From Pelagerythrobacter rhizovicinus (GTDB lineage Bacteria; Pseudomonadota; Alphaproteobacteria; Sphingomonadales; Sphingomonadaceae): a DNA stretch of 64,000 bases. The position numbers and the translations under genes are program-made. This document shows positions 17,352 through 26,643 of this stretch, one piece after another. How positions within the stretch are numbered: the first letter of the stretch is position 1; the number at the start of each line of letters is the position of its first letter. The stretch is taken from positions 363,501-427,500 of the forward strand of contig NZ_SDPV01000001.1 in the NCBI RefSeq assembly GCF_004135625.1, read 5' to 3'. The notes beneath the pieces were generated by a model. It saw nothing but the letters and a program-made list of their open reading frames with translations, was not told the DNA's origin and did not search any database.

Positions 17352-17403
17352 TAGCATTTGGGCAACCTTGCCACTTCAGCTTGTGGCAATGCCCGAAATG
17401 CTA
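17352..17403. repeat. Long bulged inverted repeat between clpP and clpX
   Basis: The arms TAGCATTTGGGCA and TGCCCGAAATGCTA pair with one bulge. Inside them TTGCCAC and GTGGCAA pair around an 8-base loop. The whole 52-bp hairpin lies midway between clpP and clpX. It has no T-tract, so it is not a standard intrinsic terminator. It may be a processing site or a small mobile palindrome. Confidence 0.6.
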
Positions 17404-17491
17404 AGCCCGGTGTGTTGATTAATGACCAACCGGCTTTAGAGTCGGTCGAATCCGGCGCGGGAATCGGGCGCGGGTTCGGGAACCACGGGAA

Positions 17492-18754
<1,263 letters not shown>

Positions 18755-18917
18755 CAGGCCCCGCCCCGCGGCGCCTGGCGCTGCGGACATAATCGGCCCC
18801 CGGCGGGCCGTTCATCGCCTTACCGGGCGCAAGTGGCGCGACACGCGGTTGCGCCCCGGGCCGGGCCGCATTCGGGCCCGGGCCGCACTGTCACGCGAAT
18901 ACGAGGAATTTCCGAAT

Positions 18918-19100
18918 ATGGCCACCAACGCACAGCTCGCGGCGAAGCTTCTGCGCGACGCGAGCGGCTTCTTCCGCAACGTCGGCGAACAGAACCCGCA
19001 GCTCCAGCAGCAGATGGATGACAACGCGCAGGTTTACGAACAAGTCGCCGAACTGGTCGAGAACGACCCGAACGGAGAGCTTCCCGCGCAGGAAGGGTAA
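18918..19100 (+). CDS. Small conserved acidic helical protein
   Basis: This 60-residue protein starts MATNAQLAAKLLRDASGFF. A GAGGAA ribosome site lies about 9 bp upstream. It is acidic, probably all-helical, and has no signal or membrane segment. I believe similar short proteins occur in sphingomonads, but I know no function. An upstream in-frame ATG at 18849 would add 23 Arg/Gly-rich residues and is unlikely. Confidence 0.6.
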   Translation: MATNAQLAAKLLRDASGFFRNVGEQNPQLQQQMDDNAQVYEQVAELVENDPNGELPAQEG

Positions 19101-19167
19101 GGTTTTCGGCGAGCGGCGAGGGGACAAATGCGGTTCCTCGCCGCTCAGCCACCCTTCGCAACAGTCC

Positions 19168-19248
19168 CGTCATCCCAGCGAAAGCTGGGATCGGGTGCAG
19201 CCACGTAAGAGCTCGCGGACAGCGATCCCAGCTTTCGCTGGGATGACG
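19168..19248. repeat. Perfect 26-bp inverted repeat (REP pair)
   Basis: CGTCATCCCAGCGAAAGCTG plus six more bases at 19168-19193 is exactly complementary to 19223-19248. Each arm is itself a small hairpin (CCCAGC-GAAA-GCTGGG). The 81-bp unit lies between convergent genes, so it may also terminate both. This REP type is distinct from the one at 10430. Confidence 0.8.
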
Positions 19249-19256
19249 GCCATTTC

Positions 19257-20195
19257 CTAGCAGCTCTCCGCCGAAGCTAGCACGCAGCCGGCGTCGCGCT
19301 CGATCTGGATCGTTGCATGACCGATCCGGTGCCGGTGCTGCAACTCGTGCGCGATTGCGCGCAGGAAATCGTCGCCGGGGTGGCCGGCGGGCATGACCAG
19401 ATGCGCCGTCATCGCGGTTTCGGTCGTGCTCATCGGCCAGATGTGCAGGTCGTGGACCGCCGCCACACCCGGCAGACGCGTGAGATAAGCGCGCACGTCG
19501 GCTTCCGAAATCCCTTCGGGCACGGCCAGCAGACCCATCTTCACGCTGTCCTTCAGCAGCCCCCAGGTGCCCCAGGCGATCACTGCCACGATCATCAGGC
19601 TGGTCACCGGATCGATCCAGGTCGCGCCGGTCAGCAGGATCGCCGCACCGGCGATCACCACGCCCAGCGAGACCAGCGCATCGGCGACCATGTGCAGGAA
19701 CGCGCCGCGGATATTCAGATCGTCGTGCCGGCCGCGCAGGAACAGCAGCGCGGTTGCCGTATTGATCGCGATCCCGATGCCCGCGACCACGATCATGGTC
19801 CACCCTTCCACTTCGGCTGGTCTGGTCAGGCGGTTGAGCGTCTCGAACAGAATCGCCCCGATGGCGACCAGCAGCAACCCGCCATTGGCCATGGCGGCGA
19901 GAATCGTCGAGCTCTTGTAACCGTAGGTGAACTTGTCCGATGGCGGCTTGCTTGCAGCGGCTGCGGCCGCCCAGGCGAGCAGCAGGCTCAGCACGTCCGA
20001 CAGGTTGTGTCCGGCATCGGCCACCAGCGCCATCGAGCCGGAGAGAAAGCCGTACGTCGCCTCGACCAGCACGAAGGCGCTGTTGAGCACGATCCCGATC
20101 GCGAAGGCCGGCCCGAACCCTGCCGGCGCATGCGCGTGCCCATGCCCGTGCCCATGACCATGATTGTGAGAATGACCCCCGCCCATCGCCGTCAC
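19257..20195 (-). CDS. Cation diffusion facilitator metal exporter (CzcD/ZitB-like)
   Basis: This 312-residue inner-membrane exporter probably removes Zn, Co or Cd by proton antiport. A His-rich N-terminus (HSHNHGHGHGHGHAH) precedes six membrane segments. Metal-site motifs are DAGHNLSDV in TM2 and HMVADALVS in TM5. A cytoplasmic ferredoxin-like domain follows. The GTG at 20195 overlaps the mtgA stop as GTGA; an ATG at 20186 is the alternative. Confidence 0.92.
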   Translation of the reverse strand: MTAMGGGHSHNHGHGHGHGHAHAPAGFGPAFAIGIVLNSAFVLVEATYGFLSGSMALVADAGHNLSDVLSLLLAWAAAAAASKPPSDKFTYGYKSSTILAAMANGGLLLVAIGAILFETLNRLTRPAEVEGWTMIVVAGIGIAINTATALLFLRGRHDDLNIRGAFLHMVADALVSLGVVIAGAAILLTGATWIDPVTSLMIVAVIAWGTWGLLKDSVKMGLLAVPEGISEADVRAYLTRLPGVAAVHDLHIWPMSTTETAMTAHLVMPAGHPGDDFLRAIAHELQHRHRIGHATIQIERDAGCVLASAESC

Positions 20196-20860
20196 TGATA
20201 GACGCAGGCGTCGAGCCCGTCACGTTCGACCACACCCATGCGCGCCGCGATCATGTTGCCGTAGCGGCGCGTGAAGCCGCTCGGGTTCACCACCGGGCGC
20301 TGCTTGGGCAGGGGCAGCGCGGCCGCCATGCGCGCGGCTTCGGTGCGGGTAAGGCGGGCGGCGGAGTGCTTGAAGTACCGCTGTGCGCCCGCTTCGGCGC
20401 CGTAGGTGCCGATCCCGGTCTCCGCCACGTTCAGGTAGACCTCCATGATCCGCCGCTTGCCCCAGACGTTCTCGATCAGGAAGGTGAACCACGCTTCCAG
20501 TCCCTTGCGAAAGAAGCCGCCGCCCTGCCACAGGAACACGTTCTTGGCGGTCTGCTGGCTGATCGTGGAGCCGCCGCGAATGCGCCCCCCTTGCGCATTG
20601 TGCTGAATCGCCTTCTCGATCGCCTCGCGGTCGAAGCCGTCATGGCTGCAGAACTTGCCGTCTTCCGCTGCGATCACCGCACGCACGAGATTGCGGTCGA
20701 TGTTCGACAGCGGCTCCCAGTCCCTGGTCATGCCGTTCTCGTCCATCAACATGGTGACGGTCGCGGGCGGAGGCACGAACCTGTACACCAGCACCAGCAC
20801 GAGGCTGAGAGCCACGAACCACAGAACCAGCTTGGCGAGCAACATCAGGAACCAGCGCAT
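20192..20860 (-). CDS. mtgA: Monofunctional biosynthetic peptidoglycan transglycosylase
   Basis: MtgA polymerises lipid II into glycan strands. The 222-residue protein has one N-terminal membrane anchor (about residues 5-27) and a GT51 domain. The catalytic Glu lies in IAAEDGKFCSHDGFD, with the family motifs RGGSTISQQTAKN, KRRIMEVYLN and RTEAARMAA. The length is usual. It is upstream of and coupled to the CDF gene. Confidence 0.94.
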   Translation of the reverse strand: MRWFLMLLAKLVLWFVALSLVLVLVYRFVPPPATVTMLMDENGMTRDWEPLSNIDRNLVRAVIAAEDGKFCSHDGFDREAIEKAIQHNAQGGRIRGGSTISQQTAKNVFLWQGGGFFRKGLEAWFTFLIENVWGKRRIMEVYLNVAETGIGTYGAEAGAQRYFKHSAARLTRTEAARMAAALPLPKQRPVVNPSGFTRRYGNMIAARMGVVERDGLDACVYQ

Positions 20861-20879
20861 CAGGGCAACCGGATAAGGG

Positions 20880-21284
20880 TCATGGGGGCCCTACGCAATT
20901 GCCTTGCTTGCGCGCGTCGAATGCGGCGCGCGCGGCCTCGATGCGGTCGATGTTCCGCTCGGCCCAGTGCCACACGCCGCAGAACGCTTCGGCGAGGTCA
21001 TGCCCCAGGTCGGTCAGCCTGTATTCGACCCGAGGCGGAACCTCAGGATGGACGGTGCGCGTCACCAGCCCCTCGCGCTCCATCTGGCGGAGGGTCTGAG
21101 TCAGCATCTTCTGGCTGATACCGGGTACGGCGCGACCGATCGCGCTGAAGCGCTGCTCGCCGTTCTCTTCCAGTGCTTCGAGCACCAGAAGAGTCCACTT
21201 GTCGGCCACGCGGCCGATCGTCTCCTCGACCAGCGCGTCGACGCGCGGGTCCGAATGATAGCTCGTATGCGGCGGTTTTCCCAT
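20880..21284 (-). CDS. HxlR-family transcriptional regulator
   Basis: This 134-residue winged-helix protein has the HxlR core: VADKWTLLVLEAL, then RFSAIGRAVPGISQKMLTQTLRQMEREGL. The family often senses redox state or aldehydes through an N-terminal cysteine. Here no cysteine lies before the DNA-binding domain, so such sensing is doubtful. It is divergent from an SDR gene 104 bp away, its probable target. Confidence 0.92.
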   Translation of the reverse strand: MGKPPHTSYHSDPRVDALVEETIGRVADKWTLLVLEALEENGEQRFSAIGRAVPGISQKMLTQTLRQMEREGLVTRTVHPEVPPRVEYRLTDLGHDLAEAFCGVWHWAERNIDRIEAARAAFDARKQGNCVGPP

Positions 21285-21295
21285 TTCTTTCCTTC

Positions 21296-21325
21296 CGGTA
21301 ACTACCGCACATTCAGGTGCCTACT
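21296..21325. promoter_or_regulatory. Candidate HxlR operator between the regulator and SDR genes
   Basis: The dyad CGGTA-AC-TACCG lies at 21296-21307. A related decamer, GGTGCCTACT (21316-21325), repeats GGTAACTACC (21297-21306) 19 bp on, about two helical turns. This spacing on one face is consistent with an operator for the divergent HxlR regulator. The assignment is inference. Confidence 0.35.
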
Positions 21326-21388
21326 TCCCATTATAGAGTAATGACCTAGATGGAGCGCCTCCTCGATACAAGCAAGGAAGGTCTCCCC

Positions 21389-22132
21389 ATGAAAACCAGC
21401 GGCAACACCATTCTCGTCACCGGCGGCGGCAGCGGGATCGGCCGCGAACTCGCGCGGCGCTGGCACGATCTCGGCAACACCGTGATCGTCGCCGGACGCA
21501 GCGAAGGCGCGCTTGCCGAAACCGCCGAAGGACATGCGAATATCCATGCGGTCGCTCTCGACGTGTCCGACGCCGCCGATATCCAGCGGTTCGCGCGCGA
21601 GGTCACGGCCCGGTTTCCCGCACTCAACGTGCTGGTGAACAACGCCGGGATCATGCGCTACGAGGATCTGTCGACCGGCCGCGATCTGGCCGACGCGGAA
21701 GCGACTGTCGTCACCAACCTGCTCGGCCCGATCCGCCTGGTCGACGCGCTCGTCGATCACCTCAAGGCGCAGGACGGCGCGGCGATCGTCAACGTCAGCT
21801 CGGGCCTCGCCTTCGTGCCGATGCCCAAGGCGGCGACCTATTCGGCGACCAAGGCGGCAATCCACAGCTACACCGTCTCGCTTCGCGCTAAGCTGGAGGG
21901 CGCGGTCGAAGTGATCGAGCTCGCCCCACCCGCGGTGCAGACCGAACTGACGCCGGGGCAGTCGACGCGCGAGGGCTATCTGCCGCTCGACACGTTCATC
22001 GATCAGGTCATGGCGGAGTTCGAAAGCGGCAATCCGCCGGCCGAAGTATGTGTCCCCAATGCCTTGTTCCTGCGCAATGCGGAGAAAGAAGGCCGGTTCG
22101 AGGAAGCCCTGGCGATGACCAGGAGCTTCTGA
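21389..22132 (+). CDS. Short-chain dehydrogenase/reductase (DltE-like)
   Basis: This 247-residue NAD(P)-dependent oxidoreductase has the nucleotide motif VTGGGSGIGRELA, the NNAG motif (NVLVNNAGIM) and the YSATK catalytic Tyr-Lys pair. It resembles the DltE group, often found beside HxlR regulators. An AAGGAAGG ribosome site precedes the ATG at 21389. The substrate cannot be told from sequence. Confidence 0.92.
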   Translation: MKTSGNTILVTGGGSGIGRELARRWHDLGNTVIVAGRSEGALAETAEGHANIHAVALDVSDAADIQRFAREVTARFPALNVLVNNAGIMRYEDLSTGRDLADAEATVVTNLLGPIRLVDALVDHLKAQDGAAIVNVSSGLAFVPMPKAATYSATKAAIHSYTVSLRAKLEGAVEVIELAPPAVQTELTPGQSTREGYLPLDTFIDQVMAEFESGNPPAEVCVPNALFLRNAEKEGRFEEALAMTRSF

Positions 22133-22191
22133 CCGGCCGGCGCGGTGGAAAAAGGGTGCGAGGGCCGGGCCTTCGCACCCTCATCCCGATC

Positions 22192-23280
22192 TCAGGACGC
22201 GAACCACACCGCAGCGTTCGGGCGCGGAAGGCCGTCGATCGCGCGCAGCCGAGCGGACGACCCTGCCGCATCGCCGGGGAGTCCCGCCGGGGCAAGCACC
22301 TGTCCGGCGTCCAGGTCGTACGGCAGACCTTCCGAGTCTAACGGAGCCGGGCCATCCGCGACGTGGAAATGGAGATGCGGGCGGGTGACATGGCCGGAAG
22401 CGCCCACCCGCGCGATCACTTGCCCTTTCACGACGCGATCCCCGGCGCGGATCGGGATGCCGGGGGCGAGATGTTGATAGAAGGCATAGCGCCCGTCCGG
22501 CAGCAGGAGCACCACCATGGCTCCGGTCTCGTCCTCGATACTCGGGCGCGCGCCGGGCGATGGTTCCTCCTTCACGGCTACGATCTCTCCGTCGGCAACG
22601 GCGAGGACGTCGGCGCCCGTGCCGTCGGCGGCGACCTCTTTCCCGGACGATGCCGGATCGAACCCGTTCGCGGGCATCCAGTCGATCGCGTGCCGCCCGG
22701 GCAAGCGAACCCGGCCGCTGACCGCATAGGGGTAACGCCGATGGCCGTTGGCGTGGTCGGGCAGGGCGACGGCGCTCCACGGGCCGCCGCGCAGCGGCGC
22801 GCCGAGCGCAAGGGGGAAGGGCGGACGCGGCGTGACGACGCCGCCCACGATCGTCACCGCTTCGGCCGGCCCATCTTCCGGAACTGCCGTAAAGCGAATG
22901 CGGTGTCGCAGCGATGCGGTTTCCTGCGGGGCCGGGATGTCGAGGTAGAGAATCGCGCGTTCGCCGGGGGCGAGGCGTTGCGCCGGGTCGCGGGGCGCGC
23001 CGACCCAGCGGGCCGCCTCGCCCGCATCGACCCGGGCAACCACATCGCCGTGGACCGTTTCGACCTCGATCACGTCGAGCATGAGGGTCTTGCCGGAAAA
23101 ATTGGTCGCGTGAACTTCGTAGACCAGCCGGTCGCGCCCCTCGATCCGTGCGACCGGCGGCGTATAGGGCACCTCGATGTGCAGCGATTGGTAGGGCCGC
23201 ACTTCGGCGGGCGCGACGGCCGCCGTTGCGGCGGACCAGAGCGGCGGCGACAGAACCAGGAACAAGGAAAGGGCAAACAT
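22192..23280 (-). CDS. Secreted M23 family metallopeptidase
   Basis: This 362-residue protein has a signal peptide (cut near AATAAV) and an N-terminal domain of about 150 residues that I do not recognise. The M23 (LytM) domain follows: the HxxxD segment is GRHAIDW near residue 200, and the second zinc motif is PHLHFHV near residue 308. M23 enzymes cut peptidoglycan crosslinks or act as amidase activators. The zinc residues look complete, so activity is expected. Confidence 0.88.
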   Translation of the reverse strand: MFALSLFLVLSPPLWSAATAAVAPAEVRPYQSLHIEVPYTPPVARIEGRDRLVYEVHATNFSGKTLMLDVIEVETVHGDVVARVDAGEAARWVGAPRDPAQRLAPGERAILYLDIPAPQETASLRHRIRFTAVPEDGPAEAVTIVGGVVTPRPPFPLALGAPLRGGPWSAVALPDHANGHRRYPYAVSGRVRLPGRHAIDWMPANGFDPASSGKEVAADGTGADVLAVADGEIVAVKEEPSPGARPSIEDETGAMVVLLLPDGRYAFYQHLAPGIPIRAGDRVVKGQVIARVGASGHVTRPHLHFHVADGPAPLDSEGLPYDLDAGQVLAPAGLPGDAAGSSARLRAIDGLPRPNAAVWFAS

Positions 23281-23374
23281 CGGCGGATCTCCGGCTGACA
23301 GCGGTGGCCGCGGTTGTGCCGCCGCCCGCTATCGCTTCGCGAGCGGTGATCTGCGAGCGGGACCGCCGGACGTG

Positions 23375-24202
23375 TCAGGCGGGGGCGATGAGCGCCGCGA
23401 GGTTGGTGCGGAAGCGGCGGCTCAGGCGTAAACGCTCGCCGGTGACGAGGCGTACGTGTGCGTCGCCGCGCCCGATCGGCTCGATATCGCGAATACGGTC
23501 GATCCGCACCAGCGCGCCGCGGTGGATGCGGGCGAAGGATCCCGCCGGTAGCCGGGCCGCCAGCGACGCGAGCGATTCGTCGAACAGCTCGACCCGTCCC
23601 GCTGCGTGCACCTCGACATAGTCACCCGCCGCGCCGATCCAGTCGATCGTGTCCAGCGGAACCCGGCGAACGTGTCCGCGATTGCGGATCAGCAATGCAT
23701 CATCGGGGGCCGGCGGCGACGGATCGCCCGTCGCGGCGCGGCGCCGCCGCAAGCGCAAGCCGAACAGGACGACGCCGAGGAGCGCAAAATAGAGCAGCGT
23801 ATTGGTGTCGAGATTGCGGACGAACATGCGATCGGCCATCGCCCAGCGCGTCGGCACGCTCTCGCCGCGATAGGCCGGCCAGTAGAGAACCGCGAAGACG
23901 AGCACGTGCAGCGCCGAAACGGCGGGCCACAACGCGACATAGGCGGCGATCCGCAATGCGTGGGTCCGGACCTGCCGCTCGATCGCCAGAATGGCCGCGA
24001 CGATCGGCCCGGTCAGCAAGGCCCAGACCGAATAGATGGCCAGCGTATAGGCAAGCGTCGGCCACCAGGACTGCGAGGTTCCCGAATGTGCGGCGAGAAA
24101 ATATCCCTGGGCGGCCTGGACGACGGCCACGATCGCCCAGCCGAACAGGACGAACACGATCCATCGGGCGCGGCTTCGCGGCAGGAACGGGCGGCTGGTC
24201 AT
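23375..24202 (-). CDS. Membrane-anchored LytTR transcriptional regulator
   Basis: This 275-residue protein has about four membrane segments (residues 15-155) followed by a C-terminal LytTR DNA-binding domain (about 180-275). The LytTR signature is LDTIDWIGAAGDYVEVH, with SFARIHRGALVRIDRI and RLRLSRRFRTNL. No receiver domain is present, so it probably senses a membrane signal directly. The ATG at 24202 is chosen because an ATG at 24253 adds 17 residues unlike the family. Targets are unknown; the M23 peptidase gene lies downstream. Confidence 0.85.
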   Translation of the reverse strand: MTSRPFLPRSRARWIVFVLFGWAIVAVVQAAQGYFLAAHSGTSQSWWPTLAYTLAIYSVWALLTGPIVAAILAIERQVRTHALRIAAYVALWPAVSALHVLVFAVLYWPAYRGESVPTRWAMADRMFVRNLDTNTLLYFALLGVVLFGLRLRRRRAATGDPSPPAPDDALLIRNRGHVRRVPLDTIDWIGAAGDYVEVHAAGRVELFDESLASLAARLPAGSFARIHRGALVRIDRIRDIEPIGRGDAHVRLVTGERLRLSRRFRTNLAALIAPA

Positions 24203-24280
24203 CGCACCCAAGCTGCCGGTTTCGCGGCCAGACGGCAAGGCGGGCGGCGCCATAGGCGCCGCCCGCGATTTGCCGGTTGC

Positions 24281-25186
24281 TTATGCGATGCCCGGTAGCA
24301 GCCGTTCGCCGGCAATGCGCTGCATCGCCTTCTGCAGCTTCTCGAACGCCCGCACTTCGATCTGGCGAATGCGTTCGCGGCTGACGTCGTAGACCTGGCT
24401 CAGCTCCTCCAGAGTCTGCGGATTGTCCGTCAGGCGCCGTTCGGTGAGGATGTGCTTCTCACGCTCGTTCAGGCTGTCCATCGCCTCGACCAGCATCTCG
24501 TGCCGGACTTCGGCCTCCTCGGCCTCGGCGACGGTCTCGTCCTGCAGCGGGCGCTCGTCGGTCAGCCAGTCCTGCCATTCGCCCGAGCCTTCCTCGCCGC
24601 CGCGCATCGGCGTGTTCAGCGATCCGTCGCCGCCCATCAGCATGCGCCGGTTCATGTTGATCACTTCCTGCTCGGGAACGCCGAGGTCGGTCGCGATCTT
24701 GGCGACGTCGTCCGGGTGAAGATCGGTGTCCTCGTAGGCGTCGAGGTTCTTCTTCATCCGGCGCAGGTTGAAGAACAGCTTCTTCTGCGCCGCGGTGGTG
24801 CCCATCTTCACGAGCGACCACGAGCGGAGAATGAACTCCTGGATCGAGGCCTTGATCCACCACATTGCGTACGTCGCGAGGCGGAAGCCGCGATCGGGCT
24901 CGAACTTCTTGACGCCCTGCATCAGACCGACGTTGCCTTCCGAGATGAGATCGCTCACCGGCAGGCCGTAGCCGCGGTAGCCCATGGCGATCTTGGCGAC
25001 CAGCCGCAGGTGACTGGTCACCAGCTGTGCCGCCGCGTCGGGATCTTCATGCTCGGCATAACGCTTGGCGAGCATGTATTCCTGCTCGGCCGTCAGCACC
25101 GGGAACTTCTTGATTTCGGCGAGATAGCGGTTGAGGCTCTGCTCGCCGCCAAGCGCCGGAATTGACAATGCTTTGGTATTGCTCAC
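24281..25186 (-). CDS. rpoH: RNA polymerase sigma factor RpoH (sigma-32)
   Basis: This heat-shock sigma factor has 301 residues. Region 2.1 begins NRYLAEIKKFPVLTAEQEY, region 2.4 is TYAMWWIKASIQEFIL, and the RpoH box reads QKKLFFNLRRMKKNL. Region 4.2 is TLEELSQVYDVSRERIRQIE. The GTG at 25186 behind AGGGTAG gives the standard N-terminus (VSNTKALSIP). The window also encodes typical sigma-32 targets: clpP, clpX, hslV and hslU. Confidence 0.95.
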   Translation of the reverse strand: MSNTKALSIPALGGEQSLNRYLAEIKKFPVLTAEQEYMLAKRYAEHEDPDAAAQLVTSHLRLVAKIAMGYRGYGLPVSDLISEGNVGLMQGVKKFEPDRGFRLATYAMWWIKASIQEFILRSWSLVKMGTTAAQKKLFFNLRRMKKNLDAYEDTDLHPDDVAKIATDLGVPEQEVINMNRRMLMGGDGSLNTPMRGGEEGSGEWQDWLTDERPLQDETVAEAEEAEVRHEMLVEAMDSLNEREKHILTERRLTDNPQTLEELSQVYDVSRERIRQIEVRAFEKLQKAMQRIAGERLLPGIA

Positions 25187-25309
25187 TTCTACCCTGACCT
25201 TTCTCGTGTCGACCGCGCGGGTGCAGACCCCTGATGGGCATCCGCGATGCGGGCCACGTGTGTGCATATAGGACGCTGGCTGGGCGGATTGAACCGACTT
25301 TCATCGATT

Positions 25310-26545
25310 TCAACGAGCGGTTTCGTCGATGAGTTCCCGCATGTCCCCCGGCAGCTCGGCCCGGAAATCCACCCTCTCGCCGGTGATCGGATGATCGAAC
25401 CCGAGCGATGCGGCGTGGAGCGCCTGCCGCGCGAAACCAAGCCGTCTGAGGAGTGGGCGAAGCCCTTCCGGTGTGCGTCCATATGTTTGATCTCCCAATA
25501 GCGGATGACCGATTGACGCACAGTGAACGCGCACCTGATGGGTTCTGCCGGTTTCCAGCCGGCACTCGACGAGTGCGCAATCGTGCAGCAGTTTCAATGT
25601 CTTGTAGTGCGTTACCGCATGCTTGCCACGGGCCGAATCGGGCGGCAGCACGGCCATCTTCTTGCGGTTCGCGTCCGACCGGCCGATTCGCCCCGAGATC
25701 GTGCCCATCGGCGGAGCCGGATGCCCGGCGCAGACGGCCAGATAGGCCCGCGTGATCGAGTGGTCGGCGAACTGCCGCGCCAGCCCCTCGTGCGCCGCAT
25801 CGGTCTTGGCTACGACGAGCAGGCCCGAGGTGTCCTTGTCGATCCGGTGCACGATGCCCGGCCGCGCCACGCCATTGATGCCCGACAGTTGCCCGCGGCA
25901 GTGGTGCAGCAGGGCGTTGACCAGCGTCCCGTCCGGATTGCCCGCCGCCGGATGGACGACCAGCCCCGCAGGCTTGTTCACGACGATCAGGTGATCGTCC
26001 TCGAACACGACATCGAGCGGGATGTCCTGCGCCTCGGCGGCCAACGGCTCGGCCGGGGGCACGTCGATCGAAAATGCCGCGCCTTCGCTGGTCCTGGCCG
26101 AAGCGCTGCGCACCACCAGGCCATCGACCGTTACCCTGCCCTCGCTGATCAGCCCCTTGACCCGCTCGCGCGAAAGCCCGGATGCATCCGCCAACGCCTT
26201 GTCGAGGCGGAGGCCGCCACCCAAAGTGCCCTCCAAATCCGTTCGCCCTGAGCTTGTCGAAGGGCCGTCCTTGCTTTTGGCGAGGCGCGAGATCTCCTCC
26301 CGATCGCCGCGAATAAGCGCCAGCTTCTTCGCCCGCGACCAGCCTTTGATCCGCCTTTCCGCTTCCGATGCCTCGTACCGGGTCGGAAATTCCTCCGACC
26401 AAACGAGCTCACAAGGTCCGTCCTTCGAGGTGAACCCATCGAGCGTCCCGTCCCGATGTTGTCCCATCCGGTGCTCGAGATTCTCGGTATGCCCGGTGTA
26501 GAACACGCCGCCGCGGCAGTGGAGAATGTAGGTCCAGAACGGCAT
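25310..26545 (-). CDS. rluD: GIY-YIG nuclease domain fused to RluD-type pseudouridine synthase
   Basis: Residues 1-90 are a complete small GIY-YIG domain: TYILHCRGGVFYTGHTENL carries a variant motif (Tyr-Ile-Leu and Phe-Tyr-Thr-Gly), with Arg in LEHRMGQH and Glu in SEAERRIKGWSR. Residues 115-411 are an RluD-type enzyme: an S4 domain (LRLDKALADASGLSRE), then the catalytic Asp in HRIDKDTSGLLVV. RluD modifies 23S rRNA helix 69. Residues about 90-105 (KDGPSTSSGRTD) are the translation of a palindromic repeat at 26237-26272. Separate start codons for rluD exist (TTG codons near 26235), so both one fused and two separate products are possible. Confidence 0.85.
   Translation of the reverse strand: MPFWTYILHCRGGVFYTGHTENLEHRMGQHRDGTLDGFTSKDGPCELVWSEEFPTRYEASEAERRIKGWSRAKKLALIRGDREEISRLAKSKDGPSTSSGRTDLEGTLGGGLRLDKALADASGLSRERVKGLISEGRVTVDGLVVRSASARTSEGAAFSIDVPPAEPLAAEAQDIPLDVVFEDDHLIVVNKPAGLVVHPAAGNPDGTLVNALLHHCRGQLSGINGVARPGIVHRIDKDTSGLLVVAKTDAAHEGLARQFADHSITRAYLAVCAGHPAPPMGTISGRIGRSDANRKKMAVLPPDSARGKHAVTHYKTLKLLHDCALVECRLETGRTHQVRVHCASIGHPLLGDQTYGRTPEGLRPLLRRLGFARQALHAASLGFDHPITGERVDFRAELPGDMRELIDETAR
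26237..26272 (-). repeat. CCCTTCGACAAGCTCAGG repeat, inner copy (coding)
   Basis: Read on the minus strand this copy contains AAGGACGGCCCTTCGACAAG and continues GCTCAGGGCGAACGGAT. It is translated in frame inside the fused GIY-YIG/RluD gene. Its partner lies inverted at 26562-26597. Confidence 0.85.
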
Positions 26546-26561
26546 GCGTTTCGCCTAAGTG

Positions 26562-26597
26562 AAGGACGGCCCTTCGACAAGCTCGGGGCGAACGGAT
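26562..26597 (+). repeat. CCCTTCGACAAGCTCGGG repeat, outer copy
   Basis: This plus-strand copy matches the inner copy at 35 of 36 positions. It lies 17 bp upstream of the GIY-YIG start codon and 47 bp upstream of the JAMM peptidase start, so it could also affect expression of both. Confidence 0.85.
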
Positions 26598-26643
26598 GGG
26601 GAGGTGCTGCTTGATGCGGGAGAGGAGTGCTAGGAGAATCCCC

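Larger units (their letters stand above)
26237..26597. mobile_element. GIY-YIG reading frame between 36-bp inverted repeats (putative mobile cassette)
   Basis: The 36-bp sequence at 26237-26272 is the reverse complement of 26562-26597 with one mismatch. Between them lies only the 5' part of the fused gene, encoding the GIY-YIG domain. The unit is 361 bp and sits between rluD and a JAMM peptidase gene. A homing-type nuclease fold bounded by matching palindromic repeats looks like a small self-propagating unit. Mobility is inference; no target-site duplication was found by eye. Confidence 0.5.
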
